A stretch of 64,000 nucleotides of DNA. Source: Phycisphaerae bacterium. Lineage in GTDB: Bacteria > Planctomycetota > Phycisphaerae > Sedimentisphaerales > Anaerobacaceae. The stretch lies in contig JAUXAB010000009.1 in the NCBI GenBank assembly GCA_030615025.1, positions 1 through 64,000 on the forward strand. The letters run 5' to 3'. A model generated the notes under the pieces. That model was not told the DNA's origin. It saw only the letters and a program-made list of their open reading frames with translations, and did not search any database. Position numbers and translations under genes: made by a program. Below are positions 23,701 to 38,700 of this stretch, in pieces. Numbering within the stretch: position 1 is the stretch's first letter; the number at the start of each line of letters is the position of its first letter.

Positions 23701-26700
23701 CCACTGACTTGTGACTCGCAGTTAGCACCAGAGTAGATTCCGGCACCATAGGAATCCGCTGTGTTATTGATAAGGGCACATCCAGTAAATTCTGCGACGC
23801 AGTTGACATCATAATACACACCACCGCCATCGTAGGTTGCGTAATTGTCGCTGAAGTTGCAGTCGGCAAATACCAGCGAGTTGTTGACGCTGCTGAAGAC
23901 TCCGCCACCAAAACCGTCGGTAGCAGAGCAATTGGTGATTGTGCAATATCTAAATGTGGGAGCACTGTTGGCGTCGATATATATGCCGCCGCCGTTGGCA
24001 TCAGTAGCGCTGCAATTATTTATCCAAACACTTGTAATTGTCGGACTGGTGTTGAAAGCCATGTATATTGCACCACCATTAGCGTTGTTGGCGTCACAGT
24101 TGCTTATAGCAATATTCGTAATGGTCGGACTGCTGTTGGAGTCGATGTAAATCGCACCACCGCTGGCGCCCTCAGTGCTGCAGTTACTTATAACCATGTT
24201 AACAATGATGACATTACTATTGGGGCCGATGTATATGGCACCACCCGGCTCGTTTGTAACGCTGCCGTTGATTATCGTAAAGCCGTCTACGACCACATTG
24301 GCATCTTCGCTGCCATTGAAGGTAAAGGCTCGACTGGTGTTTTGACAATCAATAATCGTGTTAGCAACAACATTAGGATCGTCAGGCTTGAAACTGAACA
24401 ATCTGAGCTGTTTGCCCTGGAAGTTGATATCGCCGTTGTAAGCGTCGGCAGCGACGATAAGTGTATCGCCATTTCTTGCGGCATTGACAGCATCACGGAG
24501 AGCATTGGGGTCACCTGAAACCTGGATCTCAGTCGGCAGCCCGAATTCAACGTCAAAAGTCTTGTCAGAGTCCATTACTACTACAAGGGTCTTATTGGCA
24601 GAGACTAAGACACCATTGACATCATACCAGCCTCTGACGTAGTAGTTGGGGTCAGGAATACCTAACACTCTTACTATTGCATACTCGTTATATATGCCGT
24701 TCGGATCAATCGGGTCTGGGTTATACTCTACTGTACCTGGCCCAACCACATTAACAGTTAACTTATACTGTAGGCCGGAGACACCATAGTGGTAACCCAT
24801 GTCTACTATATCAACATCGCTGTCTCTGTCGGTTCTGGTACTGTATGTATCCATGCCGAGACTGCTTGCTAAATCGCTGCCTGTATCCACACATGGGCTG
24901 TTCTGCAACTGCCCGGCAGCAATCTGACTTAGACGGTAACCACTGACAAAGACCGGATCATCGTCGATGACACTATTGAAGTCCCAGTTCAGGACACAGG
25001 TTACATCAACGAAGACGGCGTTAGGATTGACCCATTCGGCTCCGTTGGGATCTTGCCAGCCATCGATATCGGAGTATGAGACCGCAACAGATGCCGGTTC
25101 GAATTCGGCGCTGGCGCAGACTGCGATCTGGGAGCCCTCGTAACGACTGACATTGGCCCAGATGATGCTGTTAATAACTTCGACATTGCTTTGATAAGAG
25201 CTGTACAGGCCTCCACCGTATCCCACGCCAGCGGCACCGGTGACTTCGTTGTCGGCTATCGTACAATTGGAGATTACTGGTTCTGCGAACCAGTTCGAAG
25301 ATATGGCACCACCATCACGGCCAGCGCTATTGTCCGTTAGCAAGCAGTTGTGGAGGAGAGGACTATCGTCGCTGCCGATGTAATAGAGGGCGCCGCCGGA
25401 CATTTGTGCCCAGTTTCCGGTAAAGATGCTGTCATTAATATCAACGATTGAAGAGAGGCAATAATAACCACCACCGCGGCCGAATACCTCAACAGGTATG
25501 TTGGTATCGTTAGGCCCAGGAGCAACAACGGCACTGAAGGCATTGTTGTCAGCGAAGACAGAATGTGTAATTGTGCCCGTGGCGTCGACGGAGTATAAAC
25601 CTGCACCATGATAAGCCATATTGTCACTCAAATTGCAGTCTATAATCGTCAGGCTGCCGATAGACCCGTATATTCCACCGCCTATGCAGGCTTCGCCGCT
25701 GGAAATAGTACAGTTTGTGAACTTCAGTTCACAGTCATCTTCGAAAGCAACGGCGCCACCGTAGCTGACAACGATATCGTCGGGCGCGTTAACGGTTGAA
25801 GTATCAGCTATATTGTCATTGAAAGAGCAGTTTACGAATTCGAGATTGCTTCTGTAACAGGCATAGACAGCACCGCCTAAGTTTTCGATATTCAGGTTCC
25901 TGTCCGGAGTTGGCCAGTTGTTGCCACCTACGCCGCAGACGCCACCATAAGTGTTGTTGTCCGTGAAGTTACAGTCAAAGAATTCTGGTGAGCTGTCATT
26001 TTCGCAGTAGACGGCGCCACCGTAGCCGCTGTATTTCCAGTAGTCTTTGTAATAACCGTAAGGTTCGAGGTAGGTCCTGGGATTACCGTCCTCGTCGTAG
26101 TCAGCGTATTCCCAGCCATCCCACCAGTACCAGTCAGGCCAGGTGTACGGACCGGTCTCGAAAGTAGAATCCCATTGCCAGCCACCACCCCTTCCGCCGT
26201 GGACGCCATCGATACTGTTGCCGCCGTTGCCGCCGTTTCCACCTTGAGCGTAGCAGTTTGTGAATGAGCAGCTCTCAAATGTTGGACTGCTTCTGTCTCC
26301 ACAATACACGGCGCCGCCGTAGGCCCATCCTCCCCAGCCGCCGTCATACCCAGGAGAATGTCCATCATGGCCACCGTCACCATTTCCTCCATTACCGCCG
26401 GTAACTGAGCAGCCTGTAAAGGCGCAATTCTGAAGCAGAGGCGAGCTGTTGTACATTTCTATTGCACCGCCCTCAACGCTGCCGCCATCATAACCGTCGT
26501 CAGGATCGTCTGTGGGATTTCCTATAGATGCGCCCCATACCCTACATTCGGTGAAGACACAGTTGCGAATGGTAGGTGAGCTCCAATAGAGGTACATTTT
26601 ACAGTTCCTGAGGGTGATGCCGTCAATTATAGTTCCGGGGCCGGCGTTAGAGATGTTAAAGTAGTAACCATCGAGAATGGTGCCCGCAACAATATTGGGG

Positions 26701-29700
26701 TCGTCAGGATTCGTGCCGGTAAGGATAATAGACTTATCGATGATGGCAATGATTGGAGGCGGATAGCCCGGATATGGGGAAGCATAAGTACCTGTAGGAA
26801 TGATGACAACATCACCATCGCCTGCAGCGTGGATAGCATGTTGAATTGAGGTGTAATTGGGGTCGCTGACGACAACAATTGTTCTTGGCTTGTCGAACCT
26901 GAGGGCGACGTCTCTGTCGGACCACATCACAACAGCAGTGTTGCCCTTCGATGCGTCGTTGTCGGTTCCTGACCAGATTGTGCGGTAGCCTGAATCGGGG
27001 ATGCTAATTAGTGTTACCGGTGTGCCGCCGGAGTAAGTTTCGGTGAACGTCCGGCGGACAGCGTTCGGGTCGGATGAAGGCACGACCTTGAACGCACCAT
27101 GGTCGTCGGTTACGTTGACTGTGAGTGTAAATTGCGGCATTATCAGCGGGTCGTAGTAGTGATAGCCGATGTCAACCCGGGCCATATCTAAACTGCCGCT
27201 CGGATCGGTTGTATAGGTATTCAAGCCGAGATTAGAAGCGCTGTCACTGCCGTTATCGACGGCTGGACTTGCGCTTTGATCAAGATAGTAGTTCCCGAAC
27301 AACCCTGTTACAAACAGGGGGTCGCCGGCAATATTATTAGCATCAAGTTGAGGACCGGTAAGGGTTCCTGCACAGGGGTCACTACTCCCGTAATCTCCGT
27401 CTTGGTTGTTGTGGAATAAGCAATATCTAACAATTGCGTTGCTAACCTTATCCTCATATATTGCGTGGTGGTTGCAGGCCTCGAATATGCAGTCAACAAT
27501 ATTTGGATCGGAACCCCAGTCGAAGAATATTGCGCCGCCGAAACTGCCTGCGGAGTTTCCACTGAAGGTACAATTCTTGATTTCGGGTGTTCCGAAATAG
27601 TTGCAGGAGATCGCACCACCGTTGACAGTAGCAGAGTTGCCGGTTATGAGGCAGTTTCTGACCAGATGCGCGACTTCTCCGCCATTTAAACTGATTGCTC
27701 CGCCGGAGCCGTTAATACCCTCTACGACATTATCGCTGAGAGTGCAGTCTTCGATTGTCGTACGGGTCCTGGCGCAGACCAGACCGCCGCCGAAGTCGAG
27801 ACCAAGGCTCATATCGAAAGGCTCCATGACACCGAAACGATCGGGACGATAAGCGTTAATGTCAATACCACTGCCGCCTATGGCTGTATTTTCACTTATG
27901 CTGCCTCCAATGAAGTTGACAATCCCGTATGAAAGGTACAGGCCGCCGCCGTTTTTGGCAGTGTTACCTATGAAATAGCAATCATTGAATACGGCGTCGA
28001 AGTCCTCGAAATGTACGCCGCCGCCCCACCCGTCTATGCCTTCGCTGGCCTGGTTCTCGACGAAGCTGCAGGATTCGAAGTTCAGCGTTAATGTTATGGT
28101 TATGTTGGGGTCATTGACATCATAATAATATGCATCTATTGCACCACCGTTGTTGCCGGCTTTATTGCCGCCGAACGAGCAGCTTACGAAGTCGGCGCTG
28201 CTGAGGCTGTCAATGGCGCCGCCGTCGAAGGCGGAAATATTACCGTGGAAGCCGCAGTTCCGAATGTTTATGCTGTTACAATCGGGGCCGATGTAGACAG
28301 CGCCGCCTCCGGCATCAAATACCGGAAAAGCCCGATCATAGGGATTATAATTCGGATCATAAGGATAACCCCAAGGATCCCAGGGATCCCAAGGACCCCA
28401 AGGACCCCAAGGACCGTAAGGACCGTAGCTTATTCGAGTGGTTGCCTCATTATCCTTGAAAATACTGTCGTTGAAGTCGACAATACACGCCGATTCGATA
28501 TAGACAGCACCGCCGAGGCTGCCTGTAAATTCGCAGTTGGTGAGAGTAACAGTGTTGTTCATCTCAGAATACAGACCGCCTGCCCATGTGTACGTTTGGA
28601 CGTCCTCTACGTATTTACGGGTAAGGTAGTATATGACGTAATCGTAGGACATATATCCTTCATAGGCCTTATTGTCGGTGAATGTGCAATTAGTAAAGTT
28701 TGGATCCGTGTTGGTCGCGTAGTAGGCTGCACCGCCGGTTATGCCGCCAAAGGGAGAGGGATAGCCATGGTATCCCTCGCTGGCACGTGGGTCACGCGCT
28801 GCACCTTCACCTATGTAACCACCATCTCCGGGCAAACCCGTTGTGGCGACGTTATTAATGAAGCTGCAATTCGTGATGATGGGAGTACTTGCACCGTCAC
28901 AGTAAATGCCGCCACCGATTCCATCACCCATGGCATCTCCGCCGTAGCCGCCTGAGCTTTCCAGTCCACCATTGTAGACGGCGCCTCCATCTCCACCGTC
29001 CCCGCCGCAGCCACCTCTGGCAATGTTATCTTTTATGATGCATCCCCTGATGATTGGGGAACTTCCACTGCGGCAGGCAATGGCGCCACCATACCCTCTT
29101 CCAATGCCGGTACCACCGTGACCGCCATACTGGCCGTCATCAATTGTTTCGATGTCTATACTGTTGGGGGGGATGAAGCTAAACGGCCCATAGTCACCAT
29201 CTGCGCCGTCACCGCCGTAGGCACCGGTGACTACGCAGTCAGTTATCACGCAGTTCATGATGGTTGGAGAGCTGGCATTCTCACAGAGGATTGCACCGCC
29301 ATAACCGTCGCCAGTGGCGTTTGCCCCACGTTCAGCCCGCGGAACTGGGGGATCAGTGTCGGGTAATGGCTCGTACGGAATGGGACTAAGAGTATAACTT
29401 CTTCCCTGCATTCCGAGCGGACCGGTCATGAAACCGTTTTTGATGGTGATTCCTGTTACTATCGTATTAGCATCCTCACCGCTGTGGAAGTGGAATGCCC
29501 GGCGCGGGAGGTATCTGGTGCCCGCGCAGTCAATGATTGTGCGCGCTACGACGTTTGGTTCATCCGGCTGATCAGACATCAGAGTGATGCTCTTGCCCTG
29601 GAAATCGATGCCGTTGGGATCGGTTACGTAGTGGATAATCGGAGCAATGATGATGTTGTCGCGAGAACGTGCGTCAGCTATGGCTTCCTCAATTGTGGCA

Positions 29701-32700
29701 TATTGGGAGGGTACAAGCAAATTTCTTGCGACATCCAGCTCAAACTCGACTGTGACCGTTCTGTTTGAATTCATTATCACCGTATTGATAAGAGCGTATG
29801 ATGAATCATCATCAGTACCGGTCCAGGCCTTGACACGATAGCCCGGTTCGGGTATCGCGGTAAGCGTCACTACCGTCTGGTTGGGATAAAATCCGCCGGG
29901 TGGCTGGATTGTGAGTGAGCCGTGGCCACCAATTACCGTTGTTGTCAATTGATAAATAGTAGCCACCTCGAACTCCACAGTAACGTGTTTGTCACTATCC
30001 ATTGTCACGGTATTTGTCAGGGCCATACTTGCGTCATTATCGGTGCCCGTCCACTCCTTGACCTGGTAATTCGGGTCAGGGTAGGCTCTAATTTGTGCCA
30101 CCATGCCCCTTGGATAATACCTGTCACTTGGAACGACATAGCCGAGGACAAGGTTCGGGTCAGTGATGACCATCCCGTTAGCATCAACCACACTAACGAT
30201 CAAATGGTAAGCCATCGGAAGATGGTAACCCATATCAACAGTGTTGGCGTCGCCGATGTAGTCTGTACGCGTAGTATACTTGTCCGGATACATGCCGATA
30301 TTCGGATCGTTTGAGTCACCACTTCCTGTATCGACGCAAGGGCTGTTAATGAGCTGCCCGGCAGCAGTCTGGCTTAGGAAGTAACCATTGACAAAAGACG
30401 GAAAGGCGTCGATGACACTGTTGAAGTCCCAGTTCAGTACACAGTTTACATCAACGAAGACGACGGTGGGATTAACCAGATTGGGATCAAAAGTCTGCCA
30501 GCCATCGATATCGGAGTAGGAGACTGCGACAGTTGACGGCTTGGAACTGGTACCGATTGAAATCTCCGAACCCTTGCTGCCATAGTTATTCCAGAGAATG
30601 CTGTCTATAACGTCCGTATAGCTTTCATACCCGCAGAATAAACCTCCACCGTATCCACCGTTGGGGATATTGACATCGTAAGCGATATTATTATGAATAG
30701 TACAATTGGATATAGTCAATTCATTATTCCAGCTGGCCGAAATACCTCCACCGTCTCTGCCGGCCAGGTTGTTGGTGATTAGACAATTTTTTGTCTCTGA
30801 CGCGCCACCAGACATATACAAACCACCACCAGAGTAATGTGCATAATTAAATCTTACTTCACTATCAGCGATTAGTGCCGGTATTGAGGAGCAATATATA
30901 CCACCGCCTTCACCACCGGGATAAGTAGCTTGATTGCCAGTGATGATGCATCCTGTAATCGTCGCAGCCGGACTGTCGATACCATATATTCCGCCGCCTT
31001 TGAAAGCTGAGTTGTTAGCGAAGCTGGAGCCGGTTAATACCGTATCGTCAGCCTCATCCCAGTACAAACCGCCACCGACGGTTGCGTAATTGTCGCTGAA
31101 GTTGCAGTCGGTAATTGTCGCTAAGTTAACATCTATGTGACAGATTCCACCGCCAAAGCTGACATAAGGATTCAGACGATAAACAAATTGAAGCGGGTTG
31201 TTGGGGTCGTTTGGATCCGGGTCAAAGGCGCCATCATCCGCATAGTTACCGGCTACATTACAATCCACAAACATTGTCCGTGAGTGGCTATCACAGAACA
31301 CACCCGCTCCGTAGACCGGAATCAAGTAGCTGTATACAGGTTCCGGTCTCTGGCCAGCCCACGGATTACCGCCGATGCCACTCATACCGCCGGCTATGGT
31401 GTTGTTGCTGAATGTGCAGTTCTCGAAAGTGATTCTACTGTTTACCCCGGAATATACACCCCCGCCATAGGCACTGTATTTCCGGTACTCTCCCAAATAT
31501 CCGCCACCGTTGCCGGCTAATCCCACGAAATCTCCATCACCCCAGTCACCACCATTTCCGGCGTCTCCGGCAGTAGCCGAGCAGTTGATGATTCGGCAGT
31601 TGAAAACAGTGGCGATGACTCTGTCGGAGAAGTATATTCCGCCGCCGTGAGCTCGGCCGTTGTAACCACCAATACCCCCGTCGCCGCCCTGGCTCATGTC
31701 ACCGCTTGTATCACCACCGTCTCCGGCATCATTTGCATCACCCGCGATAGCCGCACAGTTGACAATAGTACAATCTGTAATGGTGGGGGTACTTGCAGAG
31801 CCGACGTAAATTCCGCCGCCGTACGCTCCCCCGCCGTCACCGCCGTTGCCACCGTTGCCGGCCACGGAGTCATCGCCGTCATTGCCGCCGCCGGTGCCAC
31901 CGTTACCTGCGTCGCCACCAATAACCTGGCAGTTAGAAATCGTACAATTGCGAATAGTTGGGCTGCTGCCGTAACCGCAATAAATACCTCCTCCGTACGC
32001 AGAGCCACCATCACCACCTCTACCACCGAGAGCCCCGGTATTCGCATCATTGCCGCTGCTGGCGTTACCGGCACGAATCTGGGTATTCGTAATAATACAA
32101 TTAAGAATAGTGGGACCGGCGCCGGATTCGATCCATATCCCTCCACCCCAGGTATCTCGCCCAACGTAGCCGTCATCACCGGGATCGTCCGGCGATAATC
32201 TTTGCAGTACATTCCATGTGCAGTTTGTGATTGTCAGGCCGTTTATAACGGTGTCCGGACCATTTCTGCTTCCGATAATGATACCGCGGGAAGTATAGCC
32301 ATTGCAGTCGATAATCGTCTCAGCTACGGTACATGGGTCGTCGGGTTTAGTACTGGTCAATGTAATAGCTTTATCCACAATGGTGATATTGCCGCCCATA
32401 TAACGGCCTGTGTTGATGACAATCGTATCACCATCATTTGCAGCATCAACAGCCTCCTGGATTAAGGGATATTTCTCTGGTACTTGAATAATTGCAGGTA
32501 GTTCTATTATGGCCGTGACGGTCCTGTCTGAATACATCATGACCGTATTGGTAAGGGCGTAAGACGTATCGTCATCTGTGCCTATCCATCTGACCCGATA
32601 GCCCGCATCCACCGTTGCTGTCAGTGTCACTGCGGTGAACTTGTTGAAAAATCCACCACTTGGTTCGACCGTGCCATGCTGCCCGATGACATTTACAGTT

Positions 32701-35700
32701 AACTGATACTGACCATCTGCAGCCGGGTAGTGCAGCCCCATATCGACCACACCTGCGTCACTCACGCCGTCGGAGCGAGTGGTAAAGTCACCGAGGCCAA
32801 GAGCAACCGCCAAATCGCTCCCTGCATCGACACAGGGGCTGTCTGCGCCCTGCCCCGCCGCTGTCTGACTGAGATAGTAGTACGGCAGGACAAATAGCGG
32901 GTCGGCATTGATATTACCAGGAAGCCAGTTGAGGATACGTCCCGGTTCGTAATAGATAGATTGTGGACTATTGCCATCCTGGATGTCGCAGTGTGATACT
33001 GTCAAAGTAGCAGGCCTGTCAATAAAGAACGGCTCGTCATCGCTGCCAATAGCAATCTGGTTGCCGTGGACAGCAGTGTTGCCCCAAACGATGCTGTCGG
33101 AAAGAATCGTCTGACTCTCGTATGAGCAGGATAAACCGCCGCCCCTTCCATGACTCGGATTGTAGATATCATACGTAGTATTGTCAACGATCGTACAATT
33201 AGAGATTGTCGGCGTTACTAACCAGTAGGAAACAATGCCGCCGCCGTCCAGCACAGCCGAGTTACCTTTGATAAGACAGTTCTTCAGTATCGGCACATTG
33301 GGGTCTCCACCGAAATACACACCGCCGCCGGACCCTGAAGCAGTATTATCGCTTATAAAGCAGTTTTCAATCGTCGGCTCAGATGACCAGGAGAACATTC
33401 CACCCCCGCCGCCGTAGAAGTTTTCATAACCGACGTAATCGTATAATAAGGTGTACAAATAAATGAGCTCTTCCGGGAACCAGCGTCCTTGGGCCTTGTT
33501 GCCCTTGATGGTGCAACCAGTAATTTTGGGCGCCCCGCCGCTCCAGTACATACCACCACCGTGCTCGGCGGTATTAGTACTGATCGCGCTGTCGAGAATT
33601 GAGACGTCCGAACCATTGCCGTACCAGTACAGAGCGCCTCCGAATATCGCCTCGTTGTCGATGAATTGACTCCTATTGATCGCTATGTCGCTGTCATTGT
33701 ACAAGTAGTACGTGTATATCGTATCCCCAGTGTTAGGATCCCAATAATAATCGTATATGAGCACTCCACCGCCGTACACAGCCCCGCCGGAACCACCGCC
33801 GTAGCCATAGTACGAATATAATGAATAGACCTCCAAACTGCCGGCCTCGTTGCCGATGAATTTGCTGTTGTTGATCTTCGCTGTACCGTTGCACAACCAG
33901 AACAAGCCGCCGCCGTCGTATCCGGCAGAATTGTTCACGTAGTTGCAGTCATTAACCTCTATCGCGCAGGACACGCCAAAACACTGAGCACCTCCGTTAC
34001 CGCCAGTAGAGGAGTTACCAATAAACTGGCAGTTGTTCATTCGGGCCGTGCAGTCGGCGTCATAGTATTCGGGGTAATAGTAGTACCAGTAGTAGGAATA
34101 GGGGGCATAGTAGCATTCGCCGCCGCCATTATCTGGGCACGTATTGTAGCTTATTGTGCAGTTAGTAAGCTCAGCTTTGCAGTCGACATCATAGTAATTA
34201 GCACCTCCAAAGCCCGAAATGGGACTGCCCATACCACCGCCATCTGACCCGTCTACGCCGTCTGGGGCGTTGTTATTGCCGCCGCTGCCGCCGCTGCCAC
34301 CGGAGCCCTCGGGGTCGCCGCTACCGCCCCAGCCGCCCCAGCCGCCAAAGCCGCCCATTGCATCTCCTGCTCCGTTGCCGCCGTTGCCGCCGTTGCCGCC
34401 GTCACCAGCGGCATAAGAAGTCGTCGCAGCATCAGTAAGAGTCGTGTTGTAACTCATTACAGTATCCGAAACGTTAGTTACACAGTTTGGTCCATAGAAT
34501 ATAGCACCTGCCCACGACCGTGCACCGTTGCTGCCCATGTTGCCGCCGCGGTCATAGTACCACCAGTACCAGTCGTTGCCGCCGTCACCACCATTGCCTC
34601 CGCCGCCATCAGCGCCGTCGGCACCATCCTGACCGTCCGGGTTGCCGGTGCCGGCGGCACCGCCGGCGGCACCAGCCGCACCGTTACCGCCGTCGCCGCC
34701 GTCGCTGGCGTCTCCGCCAGGCGCACCAAGTCCCTGGTGAGTGCTGCAGCCGGTCATTGTGCAGTATCGTATTATAGGTTTGCAATTCGGGCCAAAGTAT
34801 ATCGCACCACCCAAAGCCTCACCGCCATTACCGCCATTACCACCTCTTCCGCCTCTCCCGCCGGGGCCTCCGGCACCGCCGGCGCCTCCGGCACCGCCGT
34901 CACCACCTGCTCCGTCCGCCCCGCCGTTATAGCCCGGGCCTCCGTTCTGGCCGGCCTGACCGGGCTGGCCGGCCTGAGCATCGCCGCCGTCCTGACCGTC
35001 CTGACCCTGGCCGCCGAAGCCGCCATCCCCACCAATGGCATGGCAGTTGATAATCGTACAATATGAAATGATAGGACTGCAATTGGCATCGAAGTACATC
35101 GCTCCGCCATAGCTAAGACCACCTTCGCCGCCATCCAAACCATCAGGACCGGGGAGGCCAGGCCAGCCGGCTTCGCCAGGCAGGCCGGGCAGGCCATCCT
35201 GACCATCAATGCCGTCTATGGGGAGATCGGCTTCCACATATAGTAATACGAAGCTCAAGTCCCACGGCGTTCCGCTCAATTCGATAGGCTCGAAAGCGGA
35301 TGTTGTGAAATTATAACGCAGCGCACCACTACCCTCGGGAAAATCAGGATTCGGCTCGCGAGTTTCCCAGCCCCACCTCGGGTCGTTTGGACCTGGAATT
35401 GTAGTATAAATTGCCTCAATACTGAGCCAGTAGATACCATTAGAATCCGGCTGATACCAGTACTCGTCATTGTTAGGATCCAACGTTATGTCAAACTGTA
35501 TTTTGGTCAAGCTATTAGGGGCAGTCGGATTATTCGGGTGGGCCTCCCAGCCGTACCAGGTAGTCGTGTAATTACTGACGGTTATCGCGTGAAGCTCCTG
35601 ACTCATATCCGGATAGTTCGGATCATTGGCGTCGCTTGCCCAGATCCTTATATCAAATTCTTCCGGTAGTCCGCTCGTTGGCAGCTCATCCCTGTCGCCG

Positions 35701-38700
35701 CTGAAGCCGCTCACAGAGCCCCACCAGCGAATATCCGTTATCGGTAAATTGCTGTCACAGAAAAAGTCATCAATCAACAATATCCTGTCCGGCGGATACT
35801 GCAGGGGCTCTTCGGCCCAGCCAAGATAATAGTCCGGCTGCGTAGAGCCAACAGCAACCGGCGGCTGAGACCACTTGGTTATAGTAACAAGGTCGTTGGG
35901 CTCAGGGATGTTCGGGTCGGGCAAGGGGTCGAGGGGGTCCAGCGGGTCCGGAGGATCCGGCGGACCATCGTGAGGATCAAAAGTGTGACCGGCATCATAA
36001 CCTTTATAACCACGGGCCACAACATCTTTGATAACTAAATGCGACAGAGTAGGGCTGCTTCCATTCTGACACCTTATCGCCCCACCAAGGGTATCATAGC
36101 CGTCTGTGCCCCATCCATCATCGTCATCGTCAGTTCCCCCCGGATCAATAGGACCCAAGTCACCATCGCCTTGAAGAGTGAAGCCGTCAACAACCGAATC
36201 CCGGCCCTCACCACTTCGGAAGATAAAGGCGGGCCCGCCGCTCCACGATCCACAAGTAATGATTGTAGCGGCAACACAACAGGGGTCGTCCGGATGTTCG
36301 CTGGCGATAGTAATTGCTTTACCCATAAAATCATTACCACCGCCGTAAGTACGAGTTGAGACGATGATGTTGTCGCCATGGTCGTAGGCAGCATTTATTG
36401 CTTCCTGGATAGTCCGAAACTGTCCCGGAACATGGAGATCCTCTGATTTTCGGAATGAGACAGTAACGTCCTTATCGGCATCCATTGTCACGGTATTGGT
36501 GTTGGACCAGGACGTACCATCATCGGTTCCAGCCCATTGCTCGACAACGTAGTTTAGCTCAGGTGTCACAATAAGTTCTACAACGGTGCCATCGGCATAG
36601 TATTCGCCTCTTCTGTAGTGGGGCGAGATTGTTCCGTGGCCGCCGATAACATCCGTACGCAGCATGTAGTAGGGAATCTCTTCGAATTCAACCGTAACGT
36701 TGACGTCAGCGATCATAGTGACGGTGTTGTTGACGCCGGTGGACCAATCTCTATCGGTGCTCGTCCACGCCTTAACTCGATAGTTTGGATCCGGGTATGC
36801 TGTGAGCGGCACTACCGTGTACTGTGGATAGAGGCCGCCGTTTGGATCATTTGGATCAGTTGACCCATTACCACTAATCACACTGACGATTAACCGGCAC
36901 CATTTGACCGCCGCAGGCAAGGAATGAGCGCCCATATCAATTAAACCCATATCGAACACGCTGTCCGTTCTTGTCGTATATCTGAGAATGAACATGAGCA
37001 TCCGTAGATTATGATCAGTATGGGGGTCGCCGGCATCTACACACGGACTGTCGGCCAACTGCCCTGCTGCAATCTGGCTTAGATAGTAGTCGCCCCGTGG
37101 TCCGGTCACAAATAATGGGTCTGAATGGACGTTGCCTGTACCGGGGTCACCATCCTGGATGCAGGAGTACTTGGCTGAACAGCCGTAAAGGTCATCACCA
37201 TTGCCCCACAAGATACAGTTTGTAATTGTCGGCAATGAGTTTTGATCGGCAAGAATGCCGCCGCCATCTGCAGCAGTATTGCCAATAACGGTGCAGTTCG
37301 TAATAGTGGGCGACGAAACCTCGCAATCAATTCCGCCGCCTAGGTAAGTTGCAGAATTGTTGATAATGAAACAATTGTAGATGGCCGGGGAGGCGTAAAG
37401 GCATGCTACTCCGCCGCCCTTACTATTTGCATCATTGTTGGTGATAGTACAGTGAGCAATCGTGGGAGAGGCCTGCTCACAATTCACACCGCCGCCGATG
37501 CTACGGTAGTCGGAAGTTCGGTTGTTAGTAATGATGCAGTTTGTAATTGTCGGTGAAGCGTAATAGCAATCAATTCCACCGCCGTAGTAAACCGCGGTAT
37601 TGTTAGTAATATTACAGTCGGTAATTGTTGGTGACGCACCATCGCATTTGATACCACCGCCGTAGTCGGCGAAGCCGCCGGTGATTGTGAATCCTTTTAG
37701 TACCGTGTTTGGACCTTCATTTTCCTGGAAGGTTACAACTGAGCCAAGGTTTTGACCGTAAATAATTGTGCGTTCAGGGTTGATATTTGGGTCATTGTAG
37801 TCGTAAACATTACCGCTGCGGAGCGTTATGGACTTGCCTAAGAAATTAATATTTTCAAAAAAGATGCCGGCCTCGGTAATCAGTTCATCTCCAACGTTGG
37901 CATCATTTATTGCTGACTGAATAGTTGTCCAGAATGTATTCGGGTCGTTGGGATCATAGGGTATTGAGGTATTTACGACCAGGTCACCGATTCCCGGAAA
38001 GTTCAAAGCCTTGACAAGATTGAGCCGGCCGCCGGAGACACAACGTCCCTGCAAAACAGGAATCTGATCAACCGCCCAAGGATGCACGAGCTTTTCTTTG
38101 ACTTCGGCATGTGTGAGGCTCGGGTCAGCCGACCATATCAGCGCAGCAGCACCAGCTACGTGAGCAGCAGCCCTCGATGTTCCCTGAAAGTATTGATAGC
38201 CACCGCCCGGAATAGTGCTCAGGATACCTCGAGGGCTCCCTGTAAATCCTTCACCGCCCGGAGCAGCAATGTCAACCGAATTCGCACCGTAATGGGAGTA
38301 GTAGGAGATGTTGTCATCGTAATCTGTCGCCATTACAGAAATAATGTTGTCCAGGTCGTAGCTTGCCGGGTAAACTGCATGGGCATCATTATCATACCAA
38401 GGAGTCTGGAACGAGTAGTCGCCCGCGGCAGCTACGAAAAGTATCCCATTCGCATCAGCAGCTTCAATAGCATCATAAAGAGCTTGCGAAAATGAGGGAC
38501 TTCCCCACGAGGCATTTATAACATCGGCGCCCATAAGAATGGCATACTCAATAGCTTTAACCGCATCACTGACGAATAGGTTCGGATCCAGCTCACTATC
38601 ATCGGCAACAACTTTCAGAGCCATTATACTGACATTCCAGCAGACGCCGGTAACACCCTCATTGTTATTACCAACCGCACCGATAGTCCCCGCAACGTGA

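Noticed and set aside
34220-35240. PE-PGRS protein
   Set aside because: The glycine-rich runs interrupt beta-helix coils of the same giant protein, and no PE domain is present.
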